The translations under genes and the position numbers were made by a program. Positions 7,896 through 17,173 of a DNA stretch of 64,000 bases are shown here, one piece after another. The notes below the pieces were generated by a model. It was not told the DNA's origin, did not search any database, and saw nothing but the letters and a program-made list of their open reading frames with translations. Source of the stretch: JBGQOJ01 sp052119585 (GTDB lineage: Bacteria; Pseudomonadota; Alphaproteobacteria; Rhodobacterales; Rhodobacteraceae). Within the stretch, counting starts at the first letter, position 1. Every line of letters begins with the position of its first letter. Location of the stretch: contig NZ_JBGQOJ010000005.1 in assembly GCF_052119585.1 (NCBI RefSeq), positions 124,001 to 188,000 on the forward strand, written 5' to 3'.

Positions 7896-9905
7896 ATGAC
7901 AATACTATTGGGCGTGGACACCGGCGGCACCTATACGGATGCGGTTTTGTTGCAGGACGAGACGACCGTGCTGGCCAAAGCCAAGGCCCTGACAACGCGC
8001 CATGATCTGGCCGAAGGCGTGGGGGCGGCGATTGATGCGGTGCTGGTGGCAAGCGGCGTGTCTGTCGGCGATATTTCCATGGCGTCGCTGTCGACGACGC
8101 TGGCGACCAATGCGCTGGTCGAGGGGCAGGGCGGGCGCGTGGCGCTGGTCTTTATCGGCTTCACCGCGACCGAGCTGACAAAGCAGGATCTGGCGGAGGC
8201 GCTGAAAAGTGACCCCGCGCTGATCCTTGCCGGCGGGCACGACCACAACGGCACCGCGATCACCCCCCTGGACGAGACGGGCCTGCGCGACTGGCTGGCC
8301 CTGCATGGCGCGCAGGTTTCGGCCTTTGCCGTCGCCAGCCAGTTCGCCACCCGCAACCCCGCCCATGAATTGCGCGCGCAAGAGATCATCGTCGAGATGA
8401 CCGGGCGGCCCGTGTCCTGTTCGCATCATCTGTCGGCGCGGCTGAACGGGCCAAAGCGGGCGATGACGGCGGTTCTGAACGCGCGGCTGATCGGGATGAT
8501 CGACCACCTGATCTCGTCGTCCGAGGCCCTGCTGCGGCACCGCGGCATCGACGCGCCGCTTATGGTGGTGCGTGGCGACGGGGCGTTGATTTCCTCGGCC
8601 ACCGCCCGCGAGCGCCCCATTGAGACGATCCTGTCCGGCCCTGCCGCCTCTATCATGGGGGCGCTGTGGCTGACGCAGGAACAGGACGCCTTTGTGTCCG
8701 ACATCGGCGGCACGACCACCGATGTGGCGATCCTGCGCGGCGGCCGCCCGATGATCGACCCGCAGGGCGCGCGGGTTGGCCGCTATCGCACCATGGTCGA
8801 GGCGGTGGCGATGCGCACCACGGGGCTGGGCGGCGACAGCGAACTGCATCTGGTCAACGACGGGCTGGAGGGGCGGCTGTTCCTTGGCCCGCGCCGGGTG
8901 ATGCCTGTGTCGCTGTGCGCGCAGACCTGGCCCGATCTGGTTCTGGGCACGCTGGAACGGCAGGTGGCCAGCCTGATGCCCGGCGAATATGATGGGCGGT
9001 TTGTGGTGCCGATCCGCCGGTCCGATGTGTCAAAGGCGGGATTGTCGGACCGCGAGTTGGCCATCCTTGACCGTATCGGTCAGGTGCCCTGCGCGATGGA
9101 GGGGCTGTTCCGGTCCCGCATGGAAAGCGCTGTGATCCCGCGTCTGGTGGAACGCGGGCTTGTGCTGATCTCGGCGGTAACGCCATCCGATGCGGCGCAT
9201 GTGCTGGGCAAGCTGGACGCGTGGAACCGCCAGGCGGCGGATCTTGCGCTGACGTTGTTCGCGCGGCGCAAGACCGGTGACGGCCGGCCACTTTGCGCCA
9301 CATCGCACGAGATGGCGGTGCGGGTTGTGGATCAACTGACCGACCAGACCGCGCTGTGCCTGCTGGAAAGCGCCTTTGCCGAAGACCCCGCCTTTACCGG
9401 CGATCCCGCCGATCTGGCGCGCCATACCCTGACCCGCACGGGGCTTGCTCGCCACCGCGGGCTGATCGCCGCCGACATCGGGCTGAACCTGCCCGTGATC
9501 GGGCTTGGTGCCTCTGCTCCGTGTTATTACGGTGCGGTGGGGGACCGGCTGAACACCCGCATGGTGCTGCCCGAACATGCGGGGGTTGCCAATGCCATCG
9601 GGGCCGTGGTCGGGCAGGTTGTGATGCGCGAAAGCGGCACGATGACGGTGCCCGGCGCCGGACAGTTCCGCATTCATCTGGCTGACGGGCCGAAAGACTT
9701 TGTCGATCAGGCGCAAGCGCTGGAGGCGCTGGAAACCGTGTTGCGCGACAGGGCGGTGATGGACGCCCGCGCCTCGGGGGCCGATCAGGTGAACATCACC
9801 GTCACGCGCGATTTCAAAACCGCAACGGTCGAGGGCGCGCCGATTGTGCTGGAGGCAATGGTGACGGTCAGCGTCAGCGGGCGTCCAAGGGTTGCGATCG
9901 GCTAG
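7896..9905 (+). CDS. Hydantoinase/oxoprolinase family protein, HyuA-like
   Basis: 669-residue protein of the ATP-dependent hydantoinase/5-oxoprolinase A family. The N-terminus LLGVDTGGTYTDAVLLQD is the phosphate-binding start of the ASKHA-type fold, SLSTTLATNALVEG follows, and a second conserved block FVSDIGGTTTDVAIL lies in the middle. These enzymes open hydantoin- or oxoproline-like rings with ATP. The partner HyuB subunit gene is not adjacent. The start at 7896 follows GGACGGA and matches the family N-terminus; an upstream in-frame ATG at 7830 is less likely. First gene of a cluster with a nucleobase-type importer and a deaminase-like amidohydrolase. Confidence 0.88.
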   Translation: MTILLGVDTGGTYTDAVLLQDETTVLAKAKALTTRHDLAEGVGAAIDAVLVASGVSVGDISMASLSTTLATNALVEGQGGRVALVFIGFTATELTKQDLAEALKSDPALILAGGHDHNGTAITPLDETGLRDWLALHGAQVSAFAVASQFATRNPAHELRAQEIIVEMTGRPVSCSHHLSARLNGPKRAMTAVLNARLIGMIDHLISSSEALLRHRGIDAPLMVVRGDGALISSATARERPIETILSGPAASIMGALWLTQEQDAFVSDIGGTTTDVAILRGGRPMIDPQGARVGRYRTMVEAVAMRTTGLGGDSELHLVNDGLEGRLFLGPRRVMPVSLCAQTWPDLVLGTLERQVASLMPGEYDGRFVVPIRRSDVSKAGLSDRELAILDRIGQVPCAMEGLFRSRMESAVIPRLVERGLVLISAVTPSDAAHVLGKLDAWNRQAADLALTLFARRKTGDGRPLCATSHEMAVRVVDQLTDQTALCLLESAFAEDPAFTGDPADLARHTLTRTGLARHRGLIAADIGLNLPVIGLGASAPCYYGAVGDRLNTRMVLPEHAGVANAIGAVVGQVVMRESGTMTVPGAGQFRIHLADGPKDFVDQAQALEALETVLRDRAVMDARASGADQVNITVTRDFKTATVEGAPIVLEAMVTVSVSGRPRVAIG

Positions 9906-10004
9906 GGCATGCCGGCCCGTTGTGCCTGAAATTCAGGCATATGCAGCGTTCAGGGCGGTGGGGTCGACGATTTTTGTTTGCCGAACGCCCGAATCGCCCG
10001 ATGC

Positions 10005-10020
10005 TTTACCAAATGGTAAA
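10005..10020. promoter_or_regulatory. Palindrome before the BMP transporter operon
   Basis: TTTACC-AAAT-GGTAAA, a perfect six-base inverted repeat with a four-base spacer, 24 bases before the start codon of the binding-protein gene. Its place and form suggest an operator for a dimeric repressor, but no cognate regulator gene is adjacent. Direct sequence observation; function inferred. Confidence 0.5.
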
Positions 10021-10044
10021 AAATAAACAGCGGGGACCCTAGAA

Positions 10045-11061
10045 ATGATCTTCCATCGAACCACCCTGACGCGCCGCCGGATGCTGGCGACCACGGCGGG
10101 GGCGGCTGCTTTTGCCGCAATCGCGCCGCACCGCCTGATGGCGCAGGAGCCGCTGAAGGTGGCCGGAATTTACACCGTGCCCGTCGAACAACAGTGGGTC
10201 AGCCGCATTCACAAGGCGGCGGAAACGGCGCAGGCGCGGGGCGACATCGCCTATACCTATTCCGAAAACGTCGCCAATACCGACTACCCCCGCGTCATGC
10301 GCGAATTCGCCGAGCAGGGCTATCAGCTGATCGTGGGCGAGGTGTTCGGGGCAGAGCAGGAAGCCCGCGAAGTGGCGGCGGACTATCCCGATGTCGCCTT
10401 CCTGATGGGCTCCAGTTTCAAGCAGGACGCGGCCCTGCCGAATTTTGCGGTTTTCGACAACTATGTGCAGGACGCGTCCTATCTTTCGGGCATCATCGCC
10501 GGGGCAATGACGAAATCGGGCAATATCGGCATGGTCGGCGGCTTTCCGATCCCCGAAGTGAACCGCCTGATGCATGCCTTCATGGCGGGGGCCAGGGAAG
10601 TGAACCCCGACATCATCTTCCAGATCAGCTTTATCGGGTCGTGGTTCGACCCGCCCAAAGCCAAGGAAACCGCCTTTGCCATGATCGAGCAAAGCGCAGA
10701 TGTTCTGTATGCCGAACGGTTCGGTGTGTCGGATGCCGCCAAGGAACGCGGAATTCTGGCGATCGGCAACGTGATCGACACGCAGGCCGATTACCCCGAA
10801 ACCGTCGTCGCCTCGGCGATCTGGCATTTCGAGCCGACGTTGGATGCGGCCCTTGCGGCGATCAAGGCGGGCAGTTTTACCGCCGCCGATTACGGGGTCT
10901 ATTCGTTCATGAAGGCGGGGGGCTGCTCGCTTGCGCCGCTGGGCACCTTCGAGGGCAAAGTGCCAGAAGCCGCACTGGCGCTGGTCGCCGCCCGCGAGGC
11001 AGAGATCAAGGCGGGCACCTTCACCGTCGAGATCAACGACGAAGAACCAAAGTCGGTCTGA
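10045..11061 (+). CDS. BMP family ABC transporter substrate-binding protein
   Basis: 338 residues. An N-terminal export signal with TRRRMLATTAGAAAFAAIA and a cut near LMAQ-EPL looks Tat-like rather than lipoprotein. The mature part has PnrA/BMP features: AGIYTVPVEQQWVSRIHKAAE at the start and GNIGMVGGFPIPEVNRLMHAFMAG (in two parts) in the middle. BMP proteins bind purine nucleosides or related compounds for an ABC importer. The gene is directly followed by its ATPase gene without a gap. The neighbouring hydantoinase and deaminase point to a cyclic nitrogen compound, but the exact ligand cannot be read from sequence. Confidence 0.88.
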   Translation: MIFHRTTLTRRRMLATTAGAAAFAAIAPHRLMAQEPLKVAGIYTVPVEQQWVSRIHKAAETAQARGDIAYTYSENVANTDYPRVMREFAEQGYQLIVGEVFGAEQEAREVAADYPDVAFLMGSSFKQDAALPNFAVFDNYVQDASYLSGIIAGAMTKSGNIGMVGGFPIPEVNRLMHAFMAGAREVNPDIIFQISFIGSWFDPPKAKETAFAMIEQSADVLYAERFGVSDAAKERGILAIGNVIDTQADYPETVVASAIWHFEPTLDAALAAIKAGSFTAADYGVYSFMKAGGCSLAPLGTFEGKVPEAALALVAAREAEIKAGTFTVEINDEEPKSV

Positions 11062-12606
11062 ATGGCAAAGCTTGAAAAGGCGCAGGTTGTCCTGCGCCTT
11101 GACCGGATCACCAAAACCTTTGGCGCGTTGACGGCCAACGACGCGATCAGCCTTGTTCTGCGCGAGGGAGAGGTGATCGCGCTGTTGGGCGAAAACGGTG
11201 CGGGCAAGACCACGCTGATGAACATCCTGTTCGGCCATTACACCGCTGACAGCGGCACGGTCGAGGTGTTTGGCCAGACCCTGCCAGCGGGCAACCCCCG
11301 CGCGGCCTTGGCGGCGGGGGTGGGAATGGTGCACCAGCATTTCACGCTGGCCGACAACATGACCGTGCTGGACAATATCGTGCTGGGCACCCTGCCGCTG
11401 TGGATGCCGTGGTTCGACCGCGCCGCCGCCACGGCGCGGATCATGGCCCTGGCGCAGGATTTCGGGTTGGCCGTGGCGGTTGATGCCAAGGTCGGAACGC
11501 TGTCTGTGGGCGAACGCCAGCGGGTCGAAATCCTGAAGGCGCTGTACCGCGACGCCCGGATCCTGATTCTGGACGAACCGACCGCGGTGCTGACCCCGCA
11601 GGAAACCGACGCGCTGTTCGCGACGATGCGCAAGGCGGTGGCGCGTGGCCTGTCCGTTGTATTCATTTCCCATAAATTGCATGAGGTTACGGCTATATCC
11701 TCACGTTGTTATGTGCTGCGGCACGGGCGGTTGGTGGCCGAGGTGGCAACGCAGGACACCGACCGCCACGCCTTGGCCGAATTGATGGTCGGGGCCGAGG
11801 TTCAGGCGCCGTCTGTCCAGCCTTCGACGGCGGGTGAAACGCCGATGCGCCTTGATGCGGTCACAACCCCGGACATCGGTGCGGCCCCCGGACTGAAGCG
11901 GGTCACGCTGGACCTGAGGGCGGGGCAGATCGTCGGGTTGGCAGGCGTGTCCGGCAATGGGCAATCGGCGCTGGCCGATCTGGTTGCGGGGCTGACGCGG
12001 CCCGCCAGCGGTGCAGTGCTGCTGGACGGGGTCATGCCCGCCGACTGGTCGCCGCGGGGTGCTGTTGCCTCGGGCATCGCGCGCATTCCCGAAGACCGGC
12101 ACAAGACCGGCACGATCGCCGATTTCGACCTGACGGAAAACGCCATTCTGGAAACCTATTCGCTTGCCCCGTTCAGCCGCAATGGCTGGATGGACTGGCG
12201 CAAGGCAAAGGCGTTTACCCGTGGTATCATAAAGACTTACGATGTGCGTTGTCCGGGGCCGGACACCCGCATCCGCCTGCTGTCGGGCGGCAATATGCAA
12301 AAGCTGATACTGGGGCGCGTGCTGGAACAGGAGCCGCGCATCATCCTGGCGAACCAGCCGGTGCGCGGGCTTGATATCGGGGCGGTGACCTATGTGCACC
12401 AGCGTCTGCTGGAGGCCCGCGCAAGGGGCGCTGCGGTGCTGTTGATCTCCGAGGATCTGGACGAGGTAACCGCGCTTGCCGATGTGATCCATGTGATGTC
12501 CGAGGGCCGCCTGTCGCCCGGCTTTGCGCGCGGATCAAAGACCCTGACAGAGCTGGGCGTCTGGATGGCCGGTCACGGGTTCAACGAGGCCAGCCATGCG
12601 GCTTGA
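11062..12606 (+). CDS. BMP-type ABC importer, double ATPase
   Basis: 514 residues with two ABC ATPase domains, as in the YufO/sugar-import type. The first lobe has Walker A GENGAGKTT, Q-loop VHQHFTLADNMTV and Walker B ILILDEPTAVL; its signature reads LSVGERQRVE. The second lobe has a degenerate Walker A (GVSGNGQSA) and signature LSGGNMQKL. The degenerate second site is usual in this family. It begins the base after the binding-protein stop codon and overlaps the first permease by 11 bases. It energises the two permeases that follow. Confidence 0.92.
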   Translation: MAKLEKAQVVLRLDRITKTFGALTANDAISLVLREGEVIALLGENGAGKTTLMNILFGHYTADSGTVEVFGQTLPAGNPRAALAAGVGMVHQHFTLADNMTVLDNIVLGTLPLWMPWFDRAAATARIMALAQDFGLAVAVDAKVGTLSVGERQRVEILKALYRDARILILDEPTAVLTPQETDALFATMRKAVARGLSVVFISHKLHEVTAISSRCYVLRHGRLVAEVATQDTDRHALAELMVGAEVQAPSVQPSTAGETPMRLDAVTTPDIGAAPGLKRVTLDLRAGQIVGLAGVSGNGQSALADLVAGLTRPASGAVLLDGVMPADWSPRGAVASGIARIPEDRHKTGTIADFDLTENAILETYSLAPFSRNGWMDWRKAKAFTRGIIKTYDVRCPGPDTRIRLLSGGNMQKLILGRVLEQEPRIILANQPVRGLDIGAVTYVHQRLLEARARGAAVLLISEDLDEVTALADVIHVMSEGRLSPGFARGSKTLTELGVWMAGHGFNEASHAA

Positions 12607-13645
12607 ACCGGTCACGGCACCGTCGGCGTTGCGGACGCTGGCCTATCCTGCGGTGGCCTTGGGGCTGACAGTCATTGCCGCGTCTTTGCTGGCGATGCTG
12701 GCGGGGGCTGATCCGTTCGGGGTGCTGGGGCTGATCCTGCACGGGGCTGCGGGGTCGAAATTTGCCGCCCTTGAAACGCTGAACCGCGCGACACCGCTGG
12801 TCTTTACCGGCCTTGCCGTCGCCGTCGCCTTTCGGGCCAGACTGTGGAACATCGGCGCCGAGGCGCAATTATACGCGGGCGCGGTGGTGACCGTGGTTCT
12901 GGGCACCGGCGCACTGAGCTTGCCGTCCGTGGTTCTGGTGCCGGTGATCGGCCTTGCGGCAATGCTGGCGGGGGCGATCGTTCTGCTGGTTCCGACAGTT
13001 CTGAAGGTGCGGTTCGGCGTTGACGAGGTGGTGACAACCCTGCTGCTGAATTTTATATTTTTGCTGTTTGTTTCCATGCTGCTAGAGGGCGTTCTTAAAG
13101 ACCCCGCGGGCATGGGGTGGCCCAAGTCCGCCCGCCTGATCCCCGAGGCGCGCCTGCCGCGCATTGCCACGGGGTTGCGGTTGCACTGGGGCTTTGGTCT
13201 TGCCCTGCTCGCGGCGGGTCTGGTCTGGGTGATCCAGCGGCGGACCACGCTGGGATATGAGATGCGGGCGGTGGGGCTGAACCCGTCGGCGGCACGGTTT
13301 GCGGGGATGCCGGTGAACAACGTGCTGTTGAAAACCGCGCTTTTGTCGGGCGGGCTGGCGGCTCTGGCGGGCTTCTCCGAGGTGGCCGGGCTGAAGGGCA
13401 GCCTGACGCTCGATCTGTCGCCCGGCTTTGGCTACACCGGCATCATCGTGGCGATGCTGGCGCTGTTGAACCCGCTGGGTGTGGTCGTCGCCGCGATCTT
13501 TGTGGCGGGAATATTCGTGGGGGCCGACAGCATGAGCCGTGCGGCGGGCGTGCCGACCTATCTGGCCGATATCATGCTGTCGATGGCGCTGTTGATGATG
13601 GTGCTGGCGATCATGCTGACGCGGTTTCGCGTGGTCAGGGGGTAG
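12596..13645 (+). CDS. BMP-type ABC importer permease 1
   Basis: 349-residue membrane protein with about nine to ten hydrophobic segments, matching the YufP/RbsC-like permease family. Family stretches include TPLVFTGLAVAVAFRARLWNIGAEAQ (read in pieces) and VDEVVTTLLLNFI, and the cytoplasmic loop VGLNPSAARFAGM that contacts the ATPase. Starts inside the ATPase gene (11-base overlap) and is followed three bases after its stop by permease 2, so all are one transcript. Confidence 0.9.
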   Translation: MRLEPVTAPSALRTLAYPAVALGLTVIAASLLAMLAGADPFGVLGLILHGAAGSKFAALETLNRATPLVFTGLAVAVAFRARLWNIGAEAQLYAGAVVTVVLGTGALSLPSVVLVPVIGLAAMLAGAIVLLVPTVLKVRFGVDEVVTTLLLNFIFLLFVSMLLEGVLKDPAGMGWPKSARLIPEARLPRIATGLRLHWGFGLALLAAGLVWVIQRRTTLGYEMRAVGLNPSAARFAGMPVNNVLLKTALLSGGLAALAGFSEVAGLKGSLTLDLSPGFGYTGIIVAMLALLNPLGVVVAAIFVAGIFVGADSMSRAAGVPTYLADIMLSMALLMMVLAIMLTRFRVVRG

Positions 13646-13648
13646 GGC

Positions 13649-14593
13649 ATGGACTATCTGGATATTGTCCTGAGCGCCAGTTTCTGGACCGCCGCGATCC
13701 GTATCGCGTCGCCACTGATCTTTGCCACGATGGGAGAGCTGATCTGCGAACGCGCGGGTGTGCTGAACCTCGGGATCGAGGGGATCATGGTGGTGGGTGC
13801 CTTTGCCGGATGGATGTCGGTTTACGCGGGCTGCGGCCTGTGGACCGGCGTCGCGGTGGCGTTCGGTGCGGGAATGATGTTCGGCTTGCTGCACGGGGTG
13901 CTGACCGTGCCCTTCGGGTTGTCGCAGCATGTCGTGGGCCTTGGGATCACGTTGTTTGCGACCTCGATGACTTATTACAGCTACCGGCTGGCCCTGCCAG
14001 AGGTCACAAGCCCGCCCAAGATCGAGGCATTCCAGCCCTGGCCGGTGCCGGTTCTGTCGGACCTGCCATTGGTGGGGCCCGCGCTGTTCACCCAGACGCC
14101 GCTGACCTATCTGGCCTTCGCGCTGGTCGGTCTGGTGTCGGTTGTGCTGTATCGGACCCCGCTGGGCCTTGCCCTGCGTGCGGCGGGCGAGAACCCGCAG
14201 GCGGTCGACGCGCAGGGGCTTTCGGTGGCCGGTCTGCGGATCGGGGCGGTGATGGCCGGCAGCGGGTTGATGGCGGTCGGCGGCGCGTTCCTGACGATGT
14301 CGGCGTTCAATTCGTTCTTCTTCGAGATGGTCAACGGGCGCGGCTGGATCTGCATCGCCCTTGTGGTGTTCGGGTCGTGGCGCCCCGGAAAGGCGCTGTT
14401 GGGGGCGATCCTGTTCGCGGGCTTCGACGCGCTGCAAATCCGCGTGCAGCAAACGCCGCTGGGCGCGGTTGTGCCCTATCAGATTTTCCTGATGATGCCC
14501 TATATTCTGTCCATACTGGCGCTGGTGGTCATGTCCCGCCGCGCCGAGGTGCCTGCAGCCTTGATGCTGCCGTTCAACAAGGGGGAACGCTGA
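13649..14593 (+). CDS. BMP-type ABC importer permease 2
   Basis: 314 residues with about eight to nine membrane segments, the YufQ-type partner of the preceding permease. IASPLIFATMGELICERAGVLNLGIEGIM (in pieces) is the standard N-terminal block of this family; AAGENPQAVDAQGLSV is the coupling loop. The stop codon overlaps the start of the amidohydrolase gene in TGATG, so the enzyme is co-translated with the importer, good evidence that the enzyme acts on the imported compound. Confidence 0.9.
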   Translation: MDYLDIVLSASFWTAAIRIASPLIFATMGELICERAGVLNLGIEGIMVVGAFAGWMSVYAGCGLWTGVAVAFGAGMMFGLLHGVLTVPFGLSQHVVGLGITLFATSMTYYSYRLALPEVTSPPKIEAFQPWPVPVLSDLPLVGPALFTQTPLTYLAFALVGLVSVVLYRTPLGLALRAAGENPQAVDAQGLSVAGLRIGAVMAGSGLMAVGGAFLTMSAFNSFFFEMVNGRGWICIALVVFGSWRPGKALLGAILFAGFDALQIRVQQTPLGAVVPYQIFLMMPYILSILALVVMSRRAEVPAALMLPFNKGER

Positions 14594-15873
14594 TGTTCGA
14601 TCTGATTGTCAAAGGCGGCGTTCTGGCCGACGGGCGTGTTGCCGATATCGGGATCACCGGCGACCGGATCACGGCGATCGAAACCGGCCTGACCGGCGCG
14701 CGGGAGGTGGTCGATGCCAGCGGCGATCTGGTCAGCCCGCCCTTTGTCGACCCGCATTTCCACATGGATGCAACGCTGTCCTACGGCACACCGCGGATCA
14801 ACGCGTCCGGCACCTTGCTGGAGGGGATCGGCCTGTGGGGCGAATTGAAAGAGGTGATGACGCTGGAAGAGGTCCGCGACCGTGCGCTGGCCTATTGCGA
14901 CTGGGCGGCCAGCATGGGCCTGCTGGCGATCCGCAGCCATGTCGACACCTGCGATGACCGGCTTTTGGGGGTGCAGGCGCTGCTGGAGGTGAAGAAACTG
15001 GTTTCGGGATACATCGACCTGCAACTGGTGGCTTTTCCGCAGGACGGGCTGTTGCGCAGCCCCACGGCGCTGCAAAATACCATTCGCGCGTTGGATATGG
15101 GCGTCGATGTGGTGGGCGGTATTCCGCATTTTGAACGGACGATGGCCGACGGTGCCGCCTCTGTCACGCTGCTGTGCGAAATGGCGGCGATGCGCGGGCT
15201 GATGGTGGATATGCACTGCGACGAGACCGACGACCCCATGTCGCGCCACATCGAAACGCTGGCCTTCGAGGCGCAACGGCTGGGGCTTCAGGGCCGTGTG
15301 GCGGGGTCGCATCTGACCTCGATGCACTCGATGGACAATTACTATGTGTCCAAGCTGTTGCCGCTGATGCTGGAGGCGGGCGTGGCCGCCATTCCGAACC
15401 CGCTGATCAACATTGTGCTGCAAGGGCGGCATGATACCTATCCCAAACGGCGCGGCATGACGCGGGTCAAGGAGATGCTGGCAATGGGCATCACCGTGGG
15501 CTTCGGTCAGGACTGTGTGATGGACCCGTGGTACAGCATGGGGACGGGCGATATGCTGGACGTGGCCTTTATGGGGCTGCATGTGGCGCAGATGACCAGC
15601 CCCGCCGAAATGCGCCAGTGCTTTGACATGGTGACGACGGAAAATGCGCGGATCATGGGGCTGACGGACTACGGGCTGAAGGTTGGCGCGCTGGCCTCGC
15701 TTGTGGTGCTGGACGCGGGCAACCCGATCGAGGCGCTCAGGCTGCGGCCCGACCGGTTGTGCGTTGTGGCAAAGGGCAAGGTGATCTCCCGGCAGTTGCG
15801 CAACGATGCGCGGCTGAGTGTTGACGGGCGGCCACCGACAGTGCGGCGACGCCACCACGCCCATTCGGTGTAA
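14593..15873 (+). CDS. Cytosine-deaminase-like amidohydrolase
   Basis: 426-residue metal-dependent hydrolase of the amidohydrolase superfamily. Metal ligands are visible in VDPHFHMD (near residue 60), MDMHCDETDD, AGSHLTSMHSM and GFGQDCVMDPW, the same set seen in CodA-type cytosine or isoguanine deaminases. It would deaminate or hydrolyse a ring compound brought in by the overlapping importer. The basic C-terminal tail PTVRRRHHAHSV is unusual. The ATG is fixed by overlap with the permease stop. Exact substrate unknown; cytosine, creatinine-like or related rings are candidates. Confidence 0.85.
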   Translation: MFDLIVKGGVLADGRVADIGITGDRITAIETGLTGAREVVDASGDLVSPPFVDPHFHMDATLSYGTPRINASGTLLEGIGLWGELKEVMTLEEVRDRALAYCDWAASMGLLAIRSHVDTCDDRLLGVQALLEVKKLVSGYIDLQLVAFPQDGLLRSPTALQNTIRALDMGVDVVGGIPHFERTMADGAASVTLLCEMAAMRGLMVDMHCDETDDPMSRHIETLAFEAQRLGLQGRVAGSHLTSMHSMDNYYVSKLLPLMLEAGVAAIPNPLINIVLQGRHDTYPKRRGMTRVKEMLAMGITVGFGQDCVMDPWYSMGTGDMLDVAFMGLHVAQMTSPAEMRQCFDMVTTENARIMGLTDYGLKVGALASLVVLDAGNPIEALRLRPDRLCVVAKGKVISRQLRNDARLSVDGRPPTVRRRHHAHSV

Positions 15874-15914
15874 GGGGTCACGACCCGATCACCCGGCGGC
15901 TGCGCTGCCCCGGC

Positions 15915-16913
15915 CTAGTCAGGCATGGACCGCAGGCTTTTTGTCTCTGTCAGCTTGTACAGGCTGTCGAAAAAGATCTGTGCGGCGGGGGACAGAACCG
16001 ATCCTGCCCGCCGGATCAGGGCGTAGTCGGAAACCGAAAGGGTGGGCGCCACCGGCAGGCTGGTTATGCGCCCGCCCAGCCCCACATCGCCGCCGAAGAA
16101 ATCCGCGACAGAGCGTGCGATCGGAGCAATCGCGCTGGTTTCCATGATCGAGGCCAGCGTCAGCATAAGCGAGGCCGTGCTAAGCACCTTGCGGGGCAGC
16201 GGCAGGTCGCGGGCGATTAGATAATCCTCGACCGTGCGGCGCAGCAGGCCGCCCTGATCCTGCATCACCCAATCATAGGGCATGCAGTCGGCAATGGTGA
16301 TGTCGGGCTGGCGGGTCAGTGGATGATCGCGCCGCACGATCATCGCGATTGGTTCCTCTCCGATCACGGTGGCGTCGAACAGGCGCGGATCGGCGTCGAC
16401 GGGGATGCGGCCGATGTAGAAATCCAGCCGGTTCGACAAAAGGCCCTGCGCCAGCGTGCCGCTGACATCGACCATCACCGTGGTTTCAACCATAGGATGG
16501 GTCATCCGCATCCGTTTCAGCATTGGCAGGACCATCTCGATCGAGGGCCCGGTGACCGACCCGATGTTCACCCGTCCGCCCTGTCCGCTGCCAAGTTCCG
16601 CCAGCTCGCGGCCCGCGTCATTCAGCCCTTGCAGGATCGCGCGCGCCCGTGCGGCCAGACGCAGACCGAATTCCGTCAGCTCGATCCCGCGGGGATGGCG
16701 GGTGTAAAGCGGCACGCCGGTGATCTGTTCCAGTTCCGACGCAAGGCGCGACGCGGCGGGCTGCGAGATGTTCAGCGCCAGCGCTGCGGCGCTGATCTGT
16801 GTGGTGTCACCCAGATGCGCCATAAGCCGCAGATGCGTCAGCTTGACCCCGCGCAGGATCAGGTCATCAGGGCGCAGGTCTTCGGAACGACGGCCATTCG
16901 GTTTCTGCGCCAT
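15915..16913 (-). CDS. gbpR: LysR-type regulator of sugar uptake, GbpR-like
   Basis: 332-residue LysR family activator/repressor. A winged-helix DNA-binding region is seen in LRLMAHLGDTTQISAAALALNISQPAASR (in pieces, around residues 28-57), followed by a periplasmic-binding-like effector domain. The 25-residue N-terminal extension and the position, divergent from chvE-gguAB, match GbpR of rhizobia and agrobacteria, which controls the ChvE importer in response to arabinose, galactose or fucose. Name is by context and similarity; direct ligand is inferred. Confidence 0.8.
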   Translation of the reverse strand: MAQKPNGRRSEDLRPDDLILRGVKLTHLRLMAHLGDTTQISAAALALNISQPAASRLASELEQITGVPLYTRHPRGIELTEFGLRLAARARAILQGLNDAGRELAELGSGQGGRVNIGSVTGPSIEMVLPMLKRMRMTHPMVETTVMVDVSGTLAQGLLSNRLDFYIGRIPVDADPRLFDATVIGEEPIAMIVRRDHPLTRQPDITIADCMPYDWVMQDQGGLLRRTVEDYLIARDLPLPRKVLSTASLMLTLASIMETSAIAPIARSVADFFGGDVGLGGRITSLPVAPTLSVSDYALIRRAGSVLSPAAQIFFDSLYKLTETKSLRSMPD

Positions 16914-16931
16914 GGCGGATGATTTTCCAAT

Positions 16932-16965
16932 TTTGATATATTAATAATGGTATATCCAGATCAAA
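16932..16965. promoter_or_regulatory. AT-rich divergent promoter with inverted repeat
   Basis: TTTGAT (16932-16937) and ATCAAA (16960-16965) form an inverted repeat around an AT-rich core containing ATAT half-sites. It lies 19 bases from the gbpR-like start and about 210 bases before chvE, in a 260-base gap that is otherwise without genes. It is a good candidate for the LysR binding site. Function inferred. Confidence 0.45.
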
Positions 16966-17173
16966 TAACAATATTTGACTGTCATAGCCACATCTTATTA
17001 TCCAGTTGCAGCCACACCCGCCGGATCAGGCAGAGCGTGGCGCTGGTCCCGCCCATTACGGGCGGGGCAAACCAGGGTAAAACGTCTGCAAAAGGCGGGT
17101 CGCCCTACTGAAATTTGGATCTGCCCTCCGGTGCGCCGGTCACAGCAGACCCTGTCCTTGGGAGGAGGATACC

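Noticed and set aside
10039..11682. 547-residue minus-strand open frame across the binding-protein and ATPase genes
   Set aside because: Composition is rich in His, Arg, Gly and Gln without domains; it is the antisense of two certain genes.
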